Shown here one piece after another: positions 33,799-43,758 of a DNA stretch of 64,000 bases. The notes under the pieces were generated by a model. That model saw only the letters and a program-made list of their open reading frames with translations. It did not search any database and was not told where the DNA came from. The DNA comes from Candidatus Liminaster caballi (GTDB taxonomy: Bacteria > Bacteroidota > Bacteroidia > Bacteroidales > UBA3663). The position numbers and the translations under genes were made by a program. The stretch lies in assembly GCA_018065085.1 (NCBI GenBank), contig JAGHUA010000001.1, positions 23,912 through 87,911 on the forward strand. Direction: 5' to 3'. Every line of letters starts with the position of its first letter. The stretch's first letter is position 1.

Positions 33799-36700
33799 AT
33801 GAAAAAACTCCTGTCCGTCATTGTTGTGCTCGTTATGAGCGTAACCATGATGATGGCGCAAAAGACCATTACAGGTCACGTAGTTGCTGCCGAAGATGGA
33901 GAACCGATTATCGGTGCAGCCGTTATGGTGAAGGGTACCACACAGGGTGTGGCCACCGATATCGATGGTAACTTTACTATCAAGGTTCCAGCTTCGGCCA
34001 AGACGCTTGTAGTTTCTTACCTCGGCATGACCTCTCAGGAGGTGCCAGTGAAGGATAAGATCACTGTCAAGCTCGAATCAGATTCTCAGGTCCTGGACGA
34101 TATCGAGATCGTATCGACAGGTATGGGTAACATGGACAAGCGTCTCTTTACTGGTTCAAGCCAGAAGATCGACGCAGGCAAGGTACAGCTGGCCGGTGCT
34201 ACCGACGTGAGTCGCTCACTCGAAGGCCGTGTATCAGGTGTACAGGTTACCAACGTAAGTGGTGCTTTCGGTGCATCTCCTAAGATCCGTGTCCGTGGTG
34301 CTACATCAATCTATGGTAACTCTAAGCCTCTCTGGGTTATCGACGGTGTGATTTATGAGGATAACGTCGATGTGTCGGCTGACGAACTTTCTTCGGGCGA
34401 TGCCAAGACCCTTATCTCTTCTGCCGTTGCCGGTCTTAACTCAGACGATATCGAGTCATTCACCATCCTCAAGGACGGTTCGGCTACATCTATCTATGGT
34501 GCTCGCGCCATGGCTGGTGTGATCGTTATCACCACCAAGAAGGGTTCCAAGGGCCGCGCTTCGGTTAACTACACCGGCGAGTTCTCTACTCGTCTCAAGC
34601 CTTCATACAAGAACTACAACATCATGAACTCTCAGGAGATGATGGGTATCTACAAGGAAATGGAGGACAAGGGCTGGTTGCAGATCGAAAGCCTTTCAAA
34701 TGCTTCTAACTCTGGTGTATATGGTTACATGTTCCAACAGCTCCGCAAGTTCGATGAGACAAGCGGCAAGTACGGTCTTGAGAACACTATCGCTGCCCGC
34801 AACGCTTACCTCCAGGAGGCTGAGTTCCGCAATACCGACTGGTTCGACATGCTGTTCTCTACAGCCGTTTCGCAGAACCACTCTGTCAGCATCGCCGGTG
34901 GTACTGAGAAATCTCAGACATACTTCTCAATGTCATTGATGAACGACCCAGGCTACTTCGTAAACCGCAACAGCGTTAAGCGTTACACCTTCAACGGCAA
35001 TACATCTTATGATATTCTTAAGAATGTGACTGTCAAGCTCGCTGCCCAGGGTAGCCACCGTGATCAGGAGGCTCCTGGCTCACTCAACCAGACCACCGAC
35101 GTTGTAACAGGTGAGGTGAAGCGTGACTTCGATATCAACCCATTCTCGTTCGCGATGAACACCAGCCGCTGCTTGGATCCAAACATCAACTACACTCGCT
35201 TCTACAACCCATTCAACATCTTCAATGAGTTGGAGAACAACTATAACGACATCGCGGTTGACGAAATCATGATGCGTGGCGAGATCGAGTACAAGCCTAT
35301 CAAGAGCGTGACCCTCTCAGGTTTGATCTCTGCCCGTATGTCTCACACCAAGCGTCAGCACAACGTAATGGACGATTCGAACCAGGCCAACGCTTACCGC
35401 GCAGGTGCTGATCAGAGCGATGATAACTCTACCATCCGCGACTCGAACCCATTGCTCTATACCGACCCAGACAACGACCTCGCTCTTCCTGAGTCTGTAT
35501 TGCCACAGGGCGGTATCAAGTACCAGTATGATGACAAGATGCGTTCTAACAACCTTCGTTTCATCGCTGAATACCGTGACGTTTACAACGAGAAGCACAC
35601 TGTCAACGCTATGGCAGGTACAGAGCTCTCGACCGTACGCCGTACAGCTACAAACTGGACTGGCTGGGGCTACCAGTACAACAATGGTGGCATCACCTAC
35701 ACTCCATACCTCTGGCTCAAGATGTGCAACGAGGAGAACACCGAATACTTCGGCGAGTCGTTCACACAGACCAACACCCTCGCCTTCTACGGCCAGGCTG
35801 TATATAGCTTCGATCAGCGATACACCATCAACGGTACATTCCGTTATGAGGGTACCAACCGTCTCGGCAAGGCCACATCTTCACGCTGGTTGCCTACATG
35901 GAACATCTCTGGTAGCTACGACATGGGTTCTGAGCCATTCATGGAGTCTATCCGTCACTGGCTCTCACAGCTCAAGTTCCGCGGCAGTTACTCTCTTACC
36001 GCCGATACAGGACCTTCGTTCGTAACCAACGCTACAGCTATCTATAAGACTGTCAACATCTGGCGTCCAACAACATCAGCTGCTGAGTCTGGTATTGAGA
36101 TCGAGAGCATCGCCAACACCGAGCTTACCTACGAGAAGAAGCACGAGCTCAACGTAGGTGCCGACTTCGGTTTCATCGACGACCGTCTCGCTCTTACAGC
36201 CGACGTTTACTGGCGTAACAACTTCGACCTCATCGGTCGCACATACACCCAGGGTGCCGGTGGTCAGATTGCAAAGTGGGCTAACGTTGCCGACATGGAG
36301 TCAAGCGGTGTCGAGCTCGGTCTTTCTACTGTCAACATCCAGCAGAGAGGTTTCCGTTGGACATCCGACCTCATCTGGACCAAGACTAAGAACAAGATCA
36401 CCAACCTCAAGACTTCGAGCCGTGCCATCGACCTCGTAAGTGCTTCAGGCTACGCTCTTCAGGGCTTCCCTGTTCGCGCCATCTTCAGCTACCAGTTCTC
36501 TGGTCTTAACGAGGAAGGTCTGCCTGTAATCGTTAATGAATATAATGAGGAGACCGTTGGTGACATCAACTTCCAGGAGACTGAGGGTCTTGAGAACTTC
36601 CTCAAGTATGAGGGTCCATCAGATCCAACCTGGTACGGTTCATTCAACAACTCATTCTCTTACAACCACGACAAGCTCGGCAAGTTCGGTCTCGACGTGT

Positions 36701-37164
36701 TCATCACCTACAGCGGTGGCAACGTCGTTCGTCTTGAGCCTGTATTCAGCAGCGCATATTCTGACCTTAGCGCACTCCCACGCGAGTTCAAGAACCGCTG
36801 GATGATGCCTGGCGACGAGCAGAAGACTGACATTCCTACCATTGCCACACGCAACCAGCTCGACCGCTACGGTTCGTCTGCACTCTCTATGGCATACAAT
36901 GCATACAACTATTCTACCGCACGTATCGCTTCTGGCGACTTCGTACGCTTGAAGGAGGTTGCATTCACCTACACAATGCCACAGAAGCTCGTTGCCAAGA
37001 GCGGCTTCATCAGCAATGCTTCACTCAAGGTTTCAGGCACAAACCTCTGCCTGCTCTATGCCGACAAGAAGCTCAATGGTCAGGATCCTGAGTTTATCAA
37101 CGCTGGTGGTGTTTCTTCACCAATCAGCAAGCAGTGGACACTCACCGTCCGTCTCGGCTTCTAA
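33799..37164 (+). CDS. SusC/RagA-family TonB-linked outer membrane protein (second locus)
   Basis: The 1121-residue TonB-dependent transporter has a signal peptide (MKKLLSVIVVLVMSVTMMMAQ). A carboxypeptidase-regulatory-like domain follows (KTITGHVVAAEDGEPIIGAA, VATDIDGNFTI). The link segment is LDDIEIVSTGMGNMDKRLFTG instead of the common VVVGYG. Then come the plug (RVRGATSIYGNSKPLWVIDG, ILKDGSATSIYG) and a barrel ending in WTLTVRLGF. Companion genes (SusD, zinc metallohydrolase lipoprotein, DUF4302-like lipoprotein) mark a type of locus linked to protein or peptide uptake, as with RagA of Porphyromonas. Substrate is inference. Confidence 0.95.
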   Translation: MKKLLSVIVVLVMSVTMMMAQKTITGHVVAAEDGEPIIGAAVMVKGTTQGVATDIDGNFTIKVPASAKTLVVSYLGMTSQEVPVKDKITVKLESDSQVLDDIEIVSTGMGNMDKRLFTGSSQKIDAGKVQLAGATDVSRSLEGRVSGVQVTNVSGAFGASPKIRVRGATSIYGNSKPLWVIDGVIYEDNVDVSADELSSGDAKTLISSAVAGLNSDDIESFTILKDGSATSIYGARAMAGVIVITTKKGSKGRASVNYTGEFSTRLKPSYKNYNIMNSQEMMGIYKEMEDKGWLQIESLSNASNSGVYGYMFQQLRKFDETSGKYGLENTIAARNAYLQEAEFRNTDWFDMLFSTAVSQNHSVSIAGGTEKSQTYFSMSLMNDPGYFVNRNSVKRYTFNGNTSYDILKNVTVKLAAQGSHRDQEAPGSLNQTTDVVTGEVKRDFDINPFSFAMNTSRCLDPNINYTRFYNPFNIFNELENNYNDIAVDEIMMRGEIEYKPIKSVTLSGLISARMSHTKRQHNVMDDSNQANAYRAGADQSDDNSTIRDSNPLLYTDPDNDLALPESVLPQGGIKYQYDDKMRSNNLRFIAEYRDVYNEKHTVNAMAGTELSTVRRTATNWTGWGYQYNNGGITYTPYLWLKMCNEENTEYFGESFTQTNTLAFYGQAVYSFDQRYTINGTFRYEGTNRLGKATSSRWLPTWNISGSYDMGSEPFMESIRHWLSQLKFRGSYSLTADTGPSFVTNATAIYKTVNIWRPTTSAAESGIEIESIANTELTYEKKHELNVGADFGFIDDRLALTADVYWRNNFDLIGRTYTQGAGGQIAKWANVADMESSGVELGLSTVNIQQRGFRWTSDLIWTKTKNKITNLKTSSRAIDLVSASGYALQGFPVRAIFSYQFSGLNEEGLPVIVNEYNEETVGDINFQETEGLENFLKYEGPSDPTWYGSFNNSFSYNHDKLGKFGLDVFITYSGGNVVRLEPVFSSAYSDLSALPREFKNRWMMPGDEQKTDIPTIATRNQLDRYGSSALSMAYNAYNYSTARIASGDFVRLKEVAFTYTMPQKLVAKSGFISNASLKVSGTNLCLLYADKKLNGQDPEFINAGGVSSPISKQWTLTVRLGF

Positions 37165-37195
37165 TTACGCGTACATTATATAATATAGATAGAAT

Positions 37196-38917
37196 ATGAA
37201 ACTAAAATATTTCACACTCGCTGCCCTGGCTCTTGCCACCTTCGCTTCGTGCGACAAGCTCGATGAGGTGCCTGATAACCGTACAGAGATTGATTCTGTC
37301 GAGAAGGTACAGCTCCTGCTTGCAACAGCATATCCAAACTCTACTCCAGCACGTATCTGCGAGCTCAGCGGCGATAACTATGTCGATGACAACGTGGTTG
37401 TTCCTGCCACCCACAATGCAGCCTACGAACTTTTCGATGAGGAGACATACAAGTGGGAGGATATCAAGAATTACTCAATCGGTGCTGACGACACTCCTTA
37501 TCAGGTTTGGGAGGCATACTATGGCGGCATCTCTGTATGTAACCATGCAATCGCTGCCATGAAAGAGATGTCTGAGGATCCTGCCAATGACCTTCAGCTC
37601 TCTGCATACTGGGGCGAGGCTCACGTACTCCGTGCCTATCTCCACTTCGTGCTTGTCAATGTCTTCGCTGAAAGCTACAAGACTGATGCAGCAAGTGCAG
37701 CTGACCGTGGCATTCCTTATGTAACAGAACCTGAGACTACCGTTCAGGTCGATTACTCTACCTCTGAGTTCTGCAAGAACGTCACTGAGACCTACAAACT
37801 CATCGAGAAGGATCTTCTTGAGGGCATCGATCTCATCAAGAACGAGGCATACAAGGTGCCTGCATACCACTTCAACAAGAATGCAGCCAATGCCTTTGCT
37901 GCACGTTTCTACCTTTACAAGCGTGACTACAGCAAGGTTATTGAGTATGCCAACGCAGCTCTTGGCAGCAATCCTTCGTCAATGCTCCGTAAGTGGAATG
38001 CCATCAACCAGAACACCATCAACTCGCGTCTGAACGACTTCAACGACGAGAAGGCAAACTGCAACTTCCTCATCCAGTCAACCTACTCACTGCAGGATCG
38101 TATGCTCTCTGCCTGCCGCTTCGCTTCAAACAACGGTGCCACTATCACCGACTGCGATGGCAACACATGGAATGTTCCTAATGTTCTCGGCGTTACAATG
38201 ACCAGCTCTGGTCCTAACTGGAGCGGCCAGCTCCCTTGCTACGACGGTAACCTCTTCATCTGGGGTGAGCAGAAGCTTGGCGTATGGCTCTTCCGCGTAT
38301 ATGAGTATTTTGAATATACTGACAAGATTGCAGGTATCGGTTTCGTACACATGCTCTATCAGCCATTCACAGCCGAGGAGACTCTTCTCTGCCGTGCCGA
38401 GGCTAAGCTTTATCTTGGCGACCGCAACGGTGCAATCCAGGATCTTGAGTACTGGACAGGCTCTAAGCTTGTCAAGGATCCTCTGACAATTGCCAACATC
38501 CGCAAGAAGTACAGCCGTTCAAGCGAGAATGACTGGGTAAGCGATCTTCACCCTGCTGAGATGGGCTTTGAGAAAGTTCTCACCGGCGATGACGCATCAG
38601 TACTTGACTGCTTGCTCCACTTCCGCCGTATCGAGACTCTCTACGAAGGTCTCCGCTGGTACGATATCAAGCGTTATGGCATCACCGTTCGTCACCACTA
38701 TCGTGACGCTAACGAGGATGACATCCACACTGACTCACTGACTTGGAACGATCCTCGCCGTGTGCTTCAGTTGCCTAACAACGTTATCGAGGCAGGTTTC
38801 CCTGGCAGCCGTCCTGGTTCATCAGCTGGCGGTGGCAGCGGCAGCGGCTATCAGACTCACACTCCTGAGCCACAGCGTCCACTCGCTGGCAACCCAACTA
38901 AATTTGAGAACAAATAA
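37196..38917 (+). CDS. SusD/RagB-family lipoprotein (second locus)
   Basis: The 573-residue lipoprotein has signal peptide Cys19 (ATFASC). The helical TPR-like fold includes HNAAYELFDEETYKWEDI, VCNHAIAAMKEM, YWGEAHVLRAYLHFVLVNVF and, near the C-terminus, LLHFRRIETLYEGLRWYDIKR, the family's end motif. A Gly/Ser-rich stretch (SSAGGGSGSGYQ) near the C-terminus is unusual and likely flexible. It follows susC by 31 bases and precedes the metallohydrolase gene by 19 bases. Confidence 0.94.
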   Translation: MKLKYFTLAALALATFASCDKLDEVPDNRTEIDSVEKVQLLLATAYPNSTPARICELSGDNYVDDNVVVPATHNAAYELFDEETYKWEDIKNYSIGADDTPYQVWEAYYGGISVCNHAIAAMKEMSEDPANDLQLSAYWGEAHVLRAYLHFVLVNVFAESYKTDAASAADRGIPYVTEPETTVQVDYSTSEFCKNVTETYKLIEKDLLEGIDLIKNEAYKVPAYHFNKNAANAFAARFYLYKRDYSKVIEYANAALGSNPSSMLRKWNAINQNTINSRLNDFNDEKANCNFLIQSTYSLQDRMLSACRFASNNGATITDCDGNTWNVPNVLGVTMTSSGPNWSGQLPCYDGNLFIWGEQKLGVWLFRVYEYFEYTDKIAGIGFVHMLYQPFTAEETLLCRAEAKLYLGDRNGAIQDLEYWTGSKLVKDPLTIANIRKKYSRSSENDWVSDLHPAEMGFEKVLTGDDASVLDCLLHFRRIETLYEGLRWYDIKRYGITVRHHYRDANEDDIHTDSLTWNDPRRVLQLPNNVIEAGFPGSRPGSSAGGGSGSGYQTHTPEPQRPLAGNPTKFENK

Positions 38918-38936
38918 AGCATCATTGTAGTACATT

Positions 38937-40208
38937 ATGAAAAAGTTTATCTATACATTTGCCATTCTGGCTACTTTGTGCGGATTGACAGCATGTGGCA
39001 ATGACGAAGATTTCACAGAGAGCATCTTCGACACCACAACTCCAGTAGTCGATCCTAATGCCACAACCTATCCTTTCGACCAGTGGATCTACGATGAGTT
39101 TGTTGTTCCTTACAACACTCAGATTGACTATAAGCTGGTGTTCACAGCCACCAACCTGGCATATCAGGTTACTCCAGCCGACTATAAGAAGTCTCAGCTT
39201 CTTGCCCACTTCATCAAGTACCTGTTCTATGACGTATATAACAAGTACGGCGAGAAGGATGCTAATGGCAATCCTCTGTTCATGAAGAAGTACGGTCCAC
39301 GTCTGTTCCACTTCATCGGCTCTCCAATGTCTTCTCCATCAACCCACACCGAGACCCAGGGTTACGCTTCTGGCGGTGTTAAGATCACATTGGTCAATGT
39401 CAACAACATGCGTACATGGAACGAGGGCGTTGTTTACACTCCTAACGACATCGCTGCTTTGAACAAGGATCAGTTCCACGTTCTTCACCACGAGTTCTCG
39501 CACATCATGCACCAGACCAAGTCATATCCTGTGGCATTCGGTCAGGTTACTCCAGGCTCATACGATCCACGTAACTGGCAGGAGCGCGACTCTACAGAGA
39601 GCCACAGACTCGGTTATCTCACCCAGTACGGTTCGAGCGCCAACACCGAGGACTTCGTTGAGAACCTCTCTTGTATCATCACCGATACTCCAGAGCGCTG
39701 GATGTCTTGTCTGACTCTCTGCTGTCTTAACGGTGGCGTACGCGAGGGCGATATCGACCTTATGTATGCTTTCATCGACAGCCTCGGCATCGATGTTGAC
39801 AAGGCAGGTGCCGTTTGGAACAAGATCAACATCAACAAGGAGCTCGCTCAGAACGAAGAAACCAAGAAATATGAGGAGACAGGCCGCTACGTGCTCGATC
39901 AGCACAAGGGTGATGCCATAGGTAACTCAGATGTAGCCCTCAAGTTCGAGGCAGAAAAGAGTTTCACTTCATTCCGTGACTTCGTGAAGGAATGGGTTGA
40001 GGTTGACAACTCAGGCGAGACCAAGGGTCTGAACGCTGTGCTCAAGAAGATCGAGATTGCCACAAAGTGGTATGTCGAGAACTGGGGCATCAACATCTAC
40101 GACATGCGTCGAGAGGTTCAGTACCGTCAGGATCATGTCAATGACTATCTCAACGGCACAGGCGAATGGGAATCTGAGGGTCCTGTCACAATCTATGACT
40201 TTCAGTAA
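38937..40208 (+). CDS. substrate import-associated zinc metallohydrolase lipoprotein
   Basis: The 423-residue lipoprotein (signal Cys18 in LTAC) carries HHEFSHIMHQ, an HExxH zinc site with His185, Glu186 and His189. Glu-rich surroundings (NWQERDSTE, NTEDFVENLS) may supply the third ligand. The architecture fits the family described as zinc metallohydrolase lipoproteins encoded beside SusC/SusD pairs and DUF4302 proteins. The enzyme would trim peptides or another substrate at the cell surface before import. It lies in the same operon, 19 bases after susD and 29 before the DUF4302-like gene. Confidence 0.88.
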   Translation: MKKFIYTFAILATLCGLTACGNDEDFTESIFDTTTPVVDPNATTYPFDQWIYDEFVVPYNTQIDYKLVFTATNLAYQVTPADYKKSQLLAHFIKYLFYDVYNKYGEKDANGNPLFMKKYGPRLFHFIGSPMSSPSTHTETQGYASGGVKITLVNVNNMRTWNEGVVYTPNDIAALNKDQFHVLHHEFSHIMHQTKSYPVAFGQVTPGSYDPRNWQERDSTESHRLGYLTQYGSSANTEDFVENLSCIITDTPERWMSCLTLCCLNGGVREGDIDLMYAFIDSLGIDVDKAGAVWNKININKELAQNEETKKYEETGRYVLDQHKGDAIGNSDVALKFEAEKSFTSFRDFVKEWVEVDNSGETKGLNAVLKKIEIATKWYVENWGINIYDMRREVQYRQDHVNDYLNGTGEWESEGPVTIYDFQ

Positions 40209-40237
40209 TTAATGCACTCATTAAATATCCAATCAAG

Positions 40238-41623
40238 ATGAAGAAAATTTTTAGCATAGCATTCTCTCTGACGGCTGCATCGGTTATGCTGACCGGCTGC
40301 ATGTTCGAGCAGGACGACTTCTTCGACGAGAGTGCATCACTCCGTATCCAGCACACCAACGACGAGATCCAGGACTTGCTCTGCACTCAGTCAACTGAAG
40401 GCAACGGTTGGGTTCTCCAGTATTTTGTGGCTGGCACTGACGACTACTCATTCCCCGGCTTCAATATCGTGGCCAACTTCACAAAGAACGGTAAGGTGAC
40501 AATGGCTTCGGACCATGCATACCTCCGCAACAACAACGCTGGCAAATACACAGAGGCAAGCAGTCTCTATGATATGCTTTCAGAGGAAGGTCCAATGATT
40601 TCGTTCAACTCATGGAATGACATCCTGAGCGTATTCGCCGACCCAATGGATCCAAGTCAGGCTCCTGGCACACTGGTTCCAGACGGTTTCGGTATGGGCG
40701 GTGACTACAACCTCATCGTTATGTCATACGGAAAGGATGAGATTAAGCTTCGCGGCGAGCGCTACATGGCCCGTTCACGTATGATCCCTTGCAATATGGA
40801 TCCTAAGGATTACATCGATGCTTGCAACGCAATGAAGAGCTCATTCTGCAATGACATCCAGAACCCACTCACCCTCACTGATGGCAAGACAAAGCGTTAT
40901 GTGCTCAACCTCCACAAGGGCGACTTCACTGTCAACGACCGCGTTGATGATCCTCTTCAGAGCGAGCAGATGAGCTGTGTGTTCACTCCTAAAGGACTTC
41001 ACATCGAGAAGCCACACACCCTTGGCGGCAACGAGGAGTCGGTTTATCAGGATTTCGTATTCGATACTGAGAAACTCATTTTCGTGTGCGAGCAGAATCC
41101 AGAGGTTAAGCTCCTCCCTGCATACGACAACGCTGCCGACTTCTTCAACCACACCCTTACTACAGGTCTCCTTTGGAAGGTTGGCGTAAGCGAGTCTGCA
41201 TCTGAGTCAATGGCTGCATTCCTTGCCAAGATTAACTCTGGCATGAAGGGCGTAGTATCAAACTCTAAGTTCAAGAATATCCAGCTTCGCGGCGAGATTG
41301 AGAAGAACAAGGACGGTGAAATCCTGAACCGCTATATGTACGTGAATGTTGCCTATACATCTGGTATTGCCAATCTTGAGAGCACACTGTCATTCAAGTG
41401 CAACTTCACTGAAAATGCTGACGGCTTCACCCTCTCAGGCGACTTAACACCTGATAACACCAACGCTACCAAGTACAAGGACAAGGCTCTGGTTGTAGAG
41501 ATCCTCGACTATTTCAAGGACGCAACCTTCACCCTCAGCGACACGGCTCCTTCTATCACCCGTACAGAGGTTAAGCTCACCAAGTCGGGTGCTGACGACA
41601 GCTGGTTCGTAATGAAGTACTAA
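40238..41623 (+). CDS. DUF4302-like surface lipoprotein
   Basis: The 461-residue lipoprotein has a signal peptide ending LTGC (Cys21). It is beta-rich, with FDESASLRIQHTNDEIQDLL near the start, GNGWVLQYF, and repeated FNIVANFTKNGKV-type strands. Its size, start and position directly after the zinc metallohydrolase lipoprotein fit the DUF4302 family, which commonly accompanies such SusCD loci. Its role is unknown; substrate binding at the surface is plausible. An inverted repeat without a T run follows at 41634-41685, and the next gene may be partly cotranscribed. Confidence 0.8.
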   Translation: MKKIFSIAFSLTAASVMLTGCMFEQDDFFDESASLRIQHTNDEIQDLLCTQSTEGNGWVLQYFVAGTDDYSFPGFNIVANFTKNGKVTMASDHAYLRNNNAGKYTEASSLYDMLSEEGPMISFNSWNDILSVFADPMDPSQAPGTLVPDGFGMGGDYNLIVMSYGKDEIKLRGERYMARSRMIPCNMDPKDYIDACNAMKSSFCNDIQNPLTLTDGKTKRYVLNLHKGDFTVNDRVDDPLQSEQMSCVFTPKGLHIEKPHTLGGNEESVYQDFVFDTEKLIFVCEQNPEVKLLPAYDNAADFFNHTLTTGLLWKVGVSESASESMAAFLAKINSGMKGVVSNSKFKNIQLRGEIEKNKDGEILNRYMYVNVAYTSGIANLESTLSFKCNFTENADGFTLSGDLTPDNTNATKYKDKALVVEILDYFKDATFTLSDTAPSITRTEVKLTKSGADDSWFVMKY

Positions 41624-41633
41624 AAATAAGGCA

Positions 41634-41685
41634 GAGAGTGAGGGTCGGACGAAGCGACATCGGTCACTTTTAAACTTTCACTCTC
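41634..41685 (+). other. inverted repeat between operon genes (possible mRNA processing or stabilising hairpin)
   Basis: GAGAGTGA (41634-41641) pairs with TCACTCTC (41678-41685) around a 36-base insert. There is no T run, so it is not a standard terminator. It lies 11 bases after the DUF4302-like stop and 62 before the next start, where it could set different mRNA levels for the two segments. Confidence 0.55.
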
Positions 41686-41746
41686 GGCCAAAGTCCAAAC
41701 ATAGACAATCAATCTTTTTATTGTTCCATTTTAATAATTAATTATT

Positions 41747-42997
41747 ATGAAGAAAGCTTTACTTATTGCTTCTGCTGCTGTAATTGCAGTTTCTGCTTCA
41801 GCACAGTTTGTTGCTTCATCTTCTGCAAGTGACTTTGCATTCACTCCAGCCAGCTACAAGATGGCTCAGAAGAACGTTATCATGCCAAAGGCTGACAACA
41901 AGGTTAAGGTAGGTGAGACAGTTGACTACAGCGCTGTTCGCCAGGCTATCAAGAACGGTCAGGCTACAAAGTCAGACCTCTCATTCCTTGCTCCAGCTCA
42001 GAGCTCACTCTACGGCAAGTACATCGAGGTTGACCCAAGTGATATCACTGAGACAAATGCAGTTGAGCTTGAGGCTTACGAGTTCGAGGGCACAACATAC
42101 GTTGCCATTAACGGTTTCGGTGCCACATATGCAGACATTCTCGCTGAGTATGATGCAGAGGCAGGTCAGCTCATCGCAAACACACAGGAGTGCTATGAGC
42201 ACGAGACCTACGGTGTGTTCGAAATCTGGTCAATTCACGAGGGTGATGAAGAGCACATCTGGGGTGACATCACATTCACTGTTCAGGAAGACGGCATGCT
42301 TGTTCTCGACCAGGCTGGCTGGTACATCATGATTACCACTGGCGAGTATGAAGGTCAGTGCTGGGCACTTGGTTACGGCACCGTAATGCCAAAGGCTAAC
42401 GGTAAGGCAACATGTACTTTCTCTGATAACAACTGGACAGGTGAAGGTGACGTTCCTTGCTTCGTTGATTTCCAGGATGACGCTGCCCAGATCTACAATG
42501 CTACAGAGGACGCTGGCGGTTGCATCGTTGTTGACCTTAATCAGGACGGCACAGGCAGCTTCGCTCATGCTCAGTTCCTCCAGGCTGGCGGCTCTACAAC
42601 TGGCGACTGGTACCTCGCTTCTGCATGGGTTGACGAAGAGGGTTATCTCAATGACTACGAAGTAACCGATGCCAAGGCTTTCACTCCAGTAATTTGGGGT
42701 GCTTCAGAGGATTTGAGCAAGGGTGCTATCCAGGCAGGTTCGCAGACTGCTGAGCAGGCAGCACAGGGCAAGTACTCTCCTGCTTACAATGTCGTGCTTT
42801 CAGAAGTAGGCTACTGGTTCGGTCACTGGATGCATGGCCTCTCATGGGAGTGGGATAACAATGCTACTACTGGCATCAACAACCTCAAGAGCGAGCAGGC
42901 AGCTAAGAACGCTACATTGTTCAACCTCAACGGTCAGAAGACCAACGCTACTAAGGGTCTCATGATCCGTGGCAACAAGGCTATCTTCGTTAAGTAA
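41747..42997 (+). CDS. secreted protein with C-terminal surface-sorting-like tail
   Basis: The 416-residue protein begins with a signal peptide (MKKALLIASAAVIAVSASAQ). The body is rich in acidic and aromatic residues with beta-strand character (EAYEFEGTTYVAINGFG, FTVQEDGMLVLDQAGWYI). The C-terminal 35 residues (FNLNGQKTNATKGLMIRGN) match the tail found on three other proteins in this window. No enzymatic motif is recognisable. It follows the second SusCD operon and ends at a strong terminator, so it may be the last gene of that locus. Confidence 0.82.
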   Translation: MKKALLIASAAVIAVSASAQFVASSSASDFAFTPASYKMAQKNVIMPKADNKVKVGETVDYSAVRQAIKNGQATKSDLSFLAPAQSSLYGKYIEVDPSDITETNAVELEAYEFEGTTYVAINGFGATYADILAEYDAEAGQLIANTQECYEHETYGVFEIWSIHEGDEEHIWGDITFTVQEDGMLVLDQAGWYIMITTGEYEGQCWALGYGTVMPKANGKATCTFSDNNWTGEGDVPCFVDFQDDAAQIYNATEDAGGCIVVDLNQDGTGSFAHAQFLQAGGSTTGDWYLASAWVDEEGYLNDYEVTDAKAFTPVIWGASEDLSKGAIQAGSQTAEQAAQGKYSPAYNVVLSEVGYWFGHWMHGLSWEWDNNATTGINNLKSEQAAKNATLFNLNGQKTNATKGLMIRGNKAIFVK

Positions 42998-43029
42998 TCA
43001 TCAGAATACTTTAACGCAGAAATAAAATC

Positions 43030-43062
43030 AGCCGCTTGGGTTTTCCAAGCGGCTATTTTTTT
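43030..43062. terminator. bidirectional terminator between the tailed protein and kinase genes
   Basis: AGCCGCTTGG (43030-43039) pairs perfectly with CCAAGCGGCT (43045-43054), followed by a T run to 43062. It ends the rightward operon. On the minus strand A/T-rich sequence follows, so it may also stop the leftward kinase transcript. Confidence 0.92.
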
Positions 43063-43101
43063 GTTTATCAATACCAGAATTTTGTCCTGGCTGAAAGGAA
43101 A

Positions 43102-43713
43102 TCAGAACAGGCCGAAGAGTTTTGAGTCAATCTGATCGGTGACCTTGAGGAAATCTTCTGGATTTGACTCGAACTTACAGGTATCGCCATCCACGATGAT
43201 AAGATTTCCCTTGTATGTGGCAATCCAGTCCTCATAGCGTTTGTTGAGGCCTGTGAGATAGTCGATGCGGATGGTCTGCTCATATTCGCGACCGCGCTTT
43301 GCAATCTGGGCGATGAGATTAGGAATGCTCGAACGGATGTAGATCATCAAATCGGGCAGCTTGACAAGGCTCATCATCAGGTCGAAGAGCTCGGAGTAGT
43401 TCTGGAAATCACGGTCGGACATAAGTCCCATCTCGTTGAGGTTTGGCGCAAAGATACGTGCATCCTCAAAGATGGTGCGATCCTGGATTATATACTCGTC
43501 AGACTTTGAGATCTCGACAACGTCCTTGAAGCGCTTGCTGAGGAAGTAGATCTGAAGATTGAACGACCAACGGGCCATGTCGTCATAATAATCGGCAAGA
43601 TATGGATTGTTATCGACAGGTTCGAAGTTTGGTTTCCAACCGTAGCGCTTGGCTAACATGTTGGTTAGTGTGGTCTTGCCACATCCGATGTTTCCGGCGA
43701 TTGCGATGTGCAT
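43102..43713 (-). CDS. deoxynucleoside kinase (paralogue 1)
   Basis: The 203-residue cytoplasmic enzyme phosphorylates deoxynucleosides in salvage. Its P-loop is AGNIGCGKTTL at residues 6-16. Other dNK motifs are EPVDNNPYLADYYDD, RWSFNLQIYFLSKRF, IQDRTIFEDARIFA (the DRS/DRT motif) and YIRSSIPNLIAQIAKRGREYE (lid region). A close paralogue lies directly upstream on the same strand, as is usual in Bacteroidales, where one acts mainly on deoxyguanosine and the other on deoxyadenosine. Which is which cannot be told here. A 7-bp repeat array separates the pair. Confidence 0.92.
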   Translation of the reverse strand: MHIAIAGNIGCGKTTLTNMLAKRYGWKPNFEPVDNNPYLADYYDDMARWSFNLQIYFLSKRFKDVVEISKSDEYIIQDRTIFEDARIFAPNLNEMGLMSDRDFQNYSELFDLMMSLVKLPDLMIYIRSSIPNLIAQIAKRGREYEQTIRIDYLTGLNKRYEDWIATYKGNLIIVDGDTCKFESNPEDFLKVTDQIDSKLFGLF

Positions 43714-43722
43714 GGGGAGAAA

Positions 43723-43757
43723 GGGTAAAGGGTAAGGAGTAAAGAGTAAGGAGTAAT
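43723..43757 (-). repeat. five 7-bp tandem repeats between the kinase paralogues
   Basis: On the plus strand five perfect-period 7-bp units (GGGTAAA, GGGTAAG, GAGTAAA, GAGTAAG, GAGTAAT) fill 43723-43757. They start one base after the stop codon of the upstream kinase and end nine bases before the start of the downstream one, so they form the leader of the second gene. Unit number could alter spacing at its ribosome binding region. Confidence 0.93.
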
Positions 43758-43758
43758 G

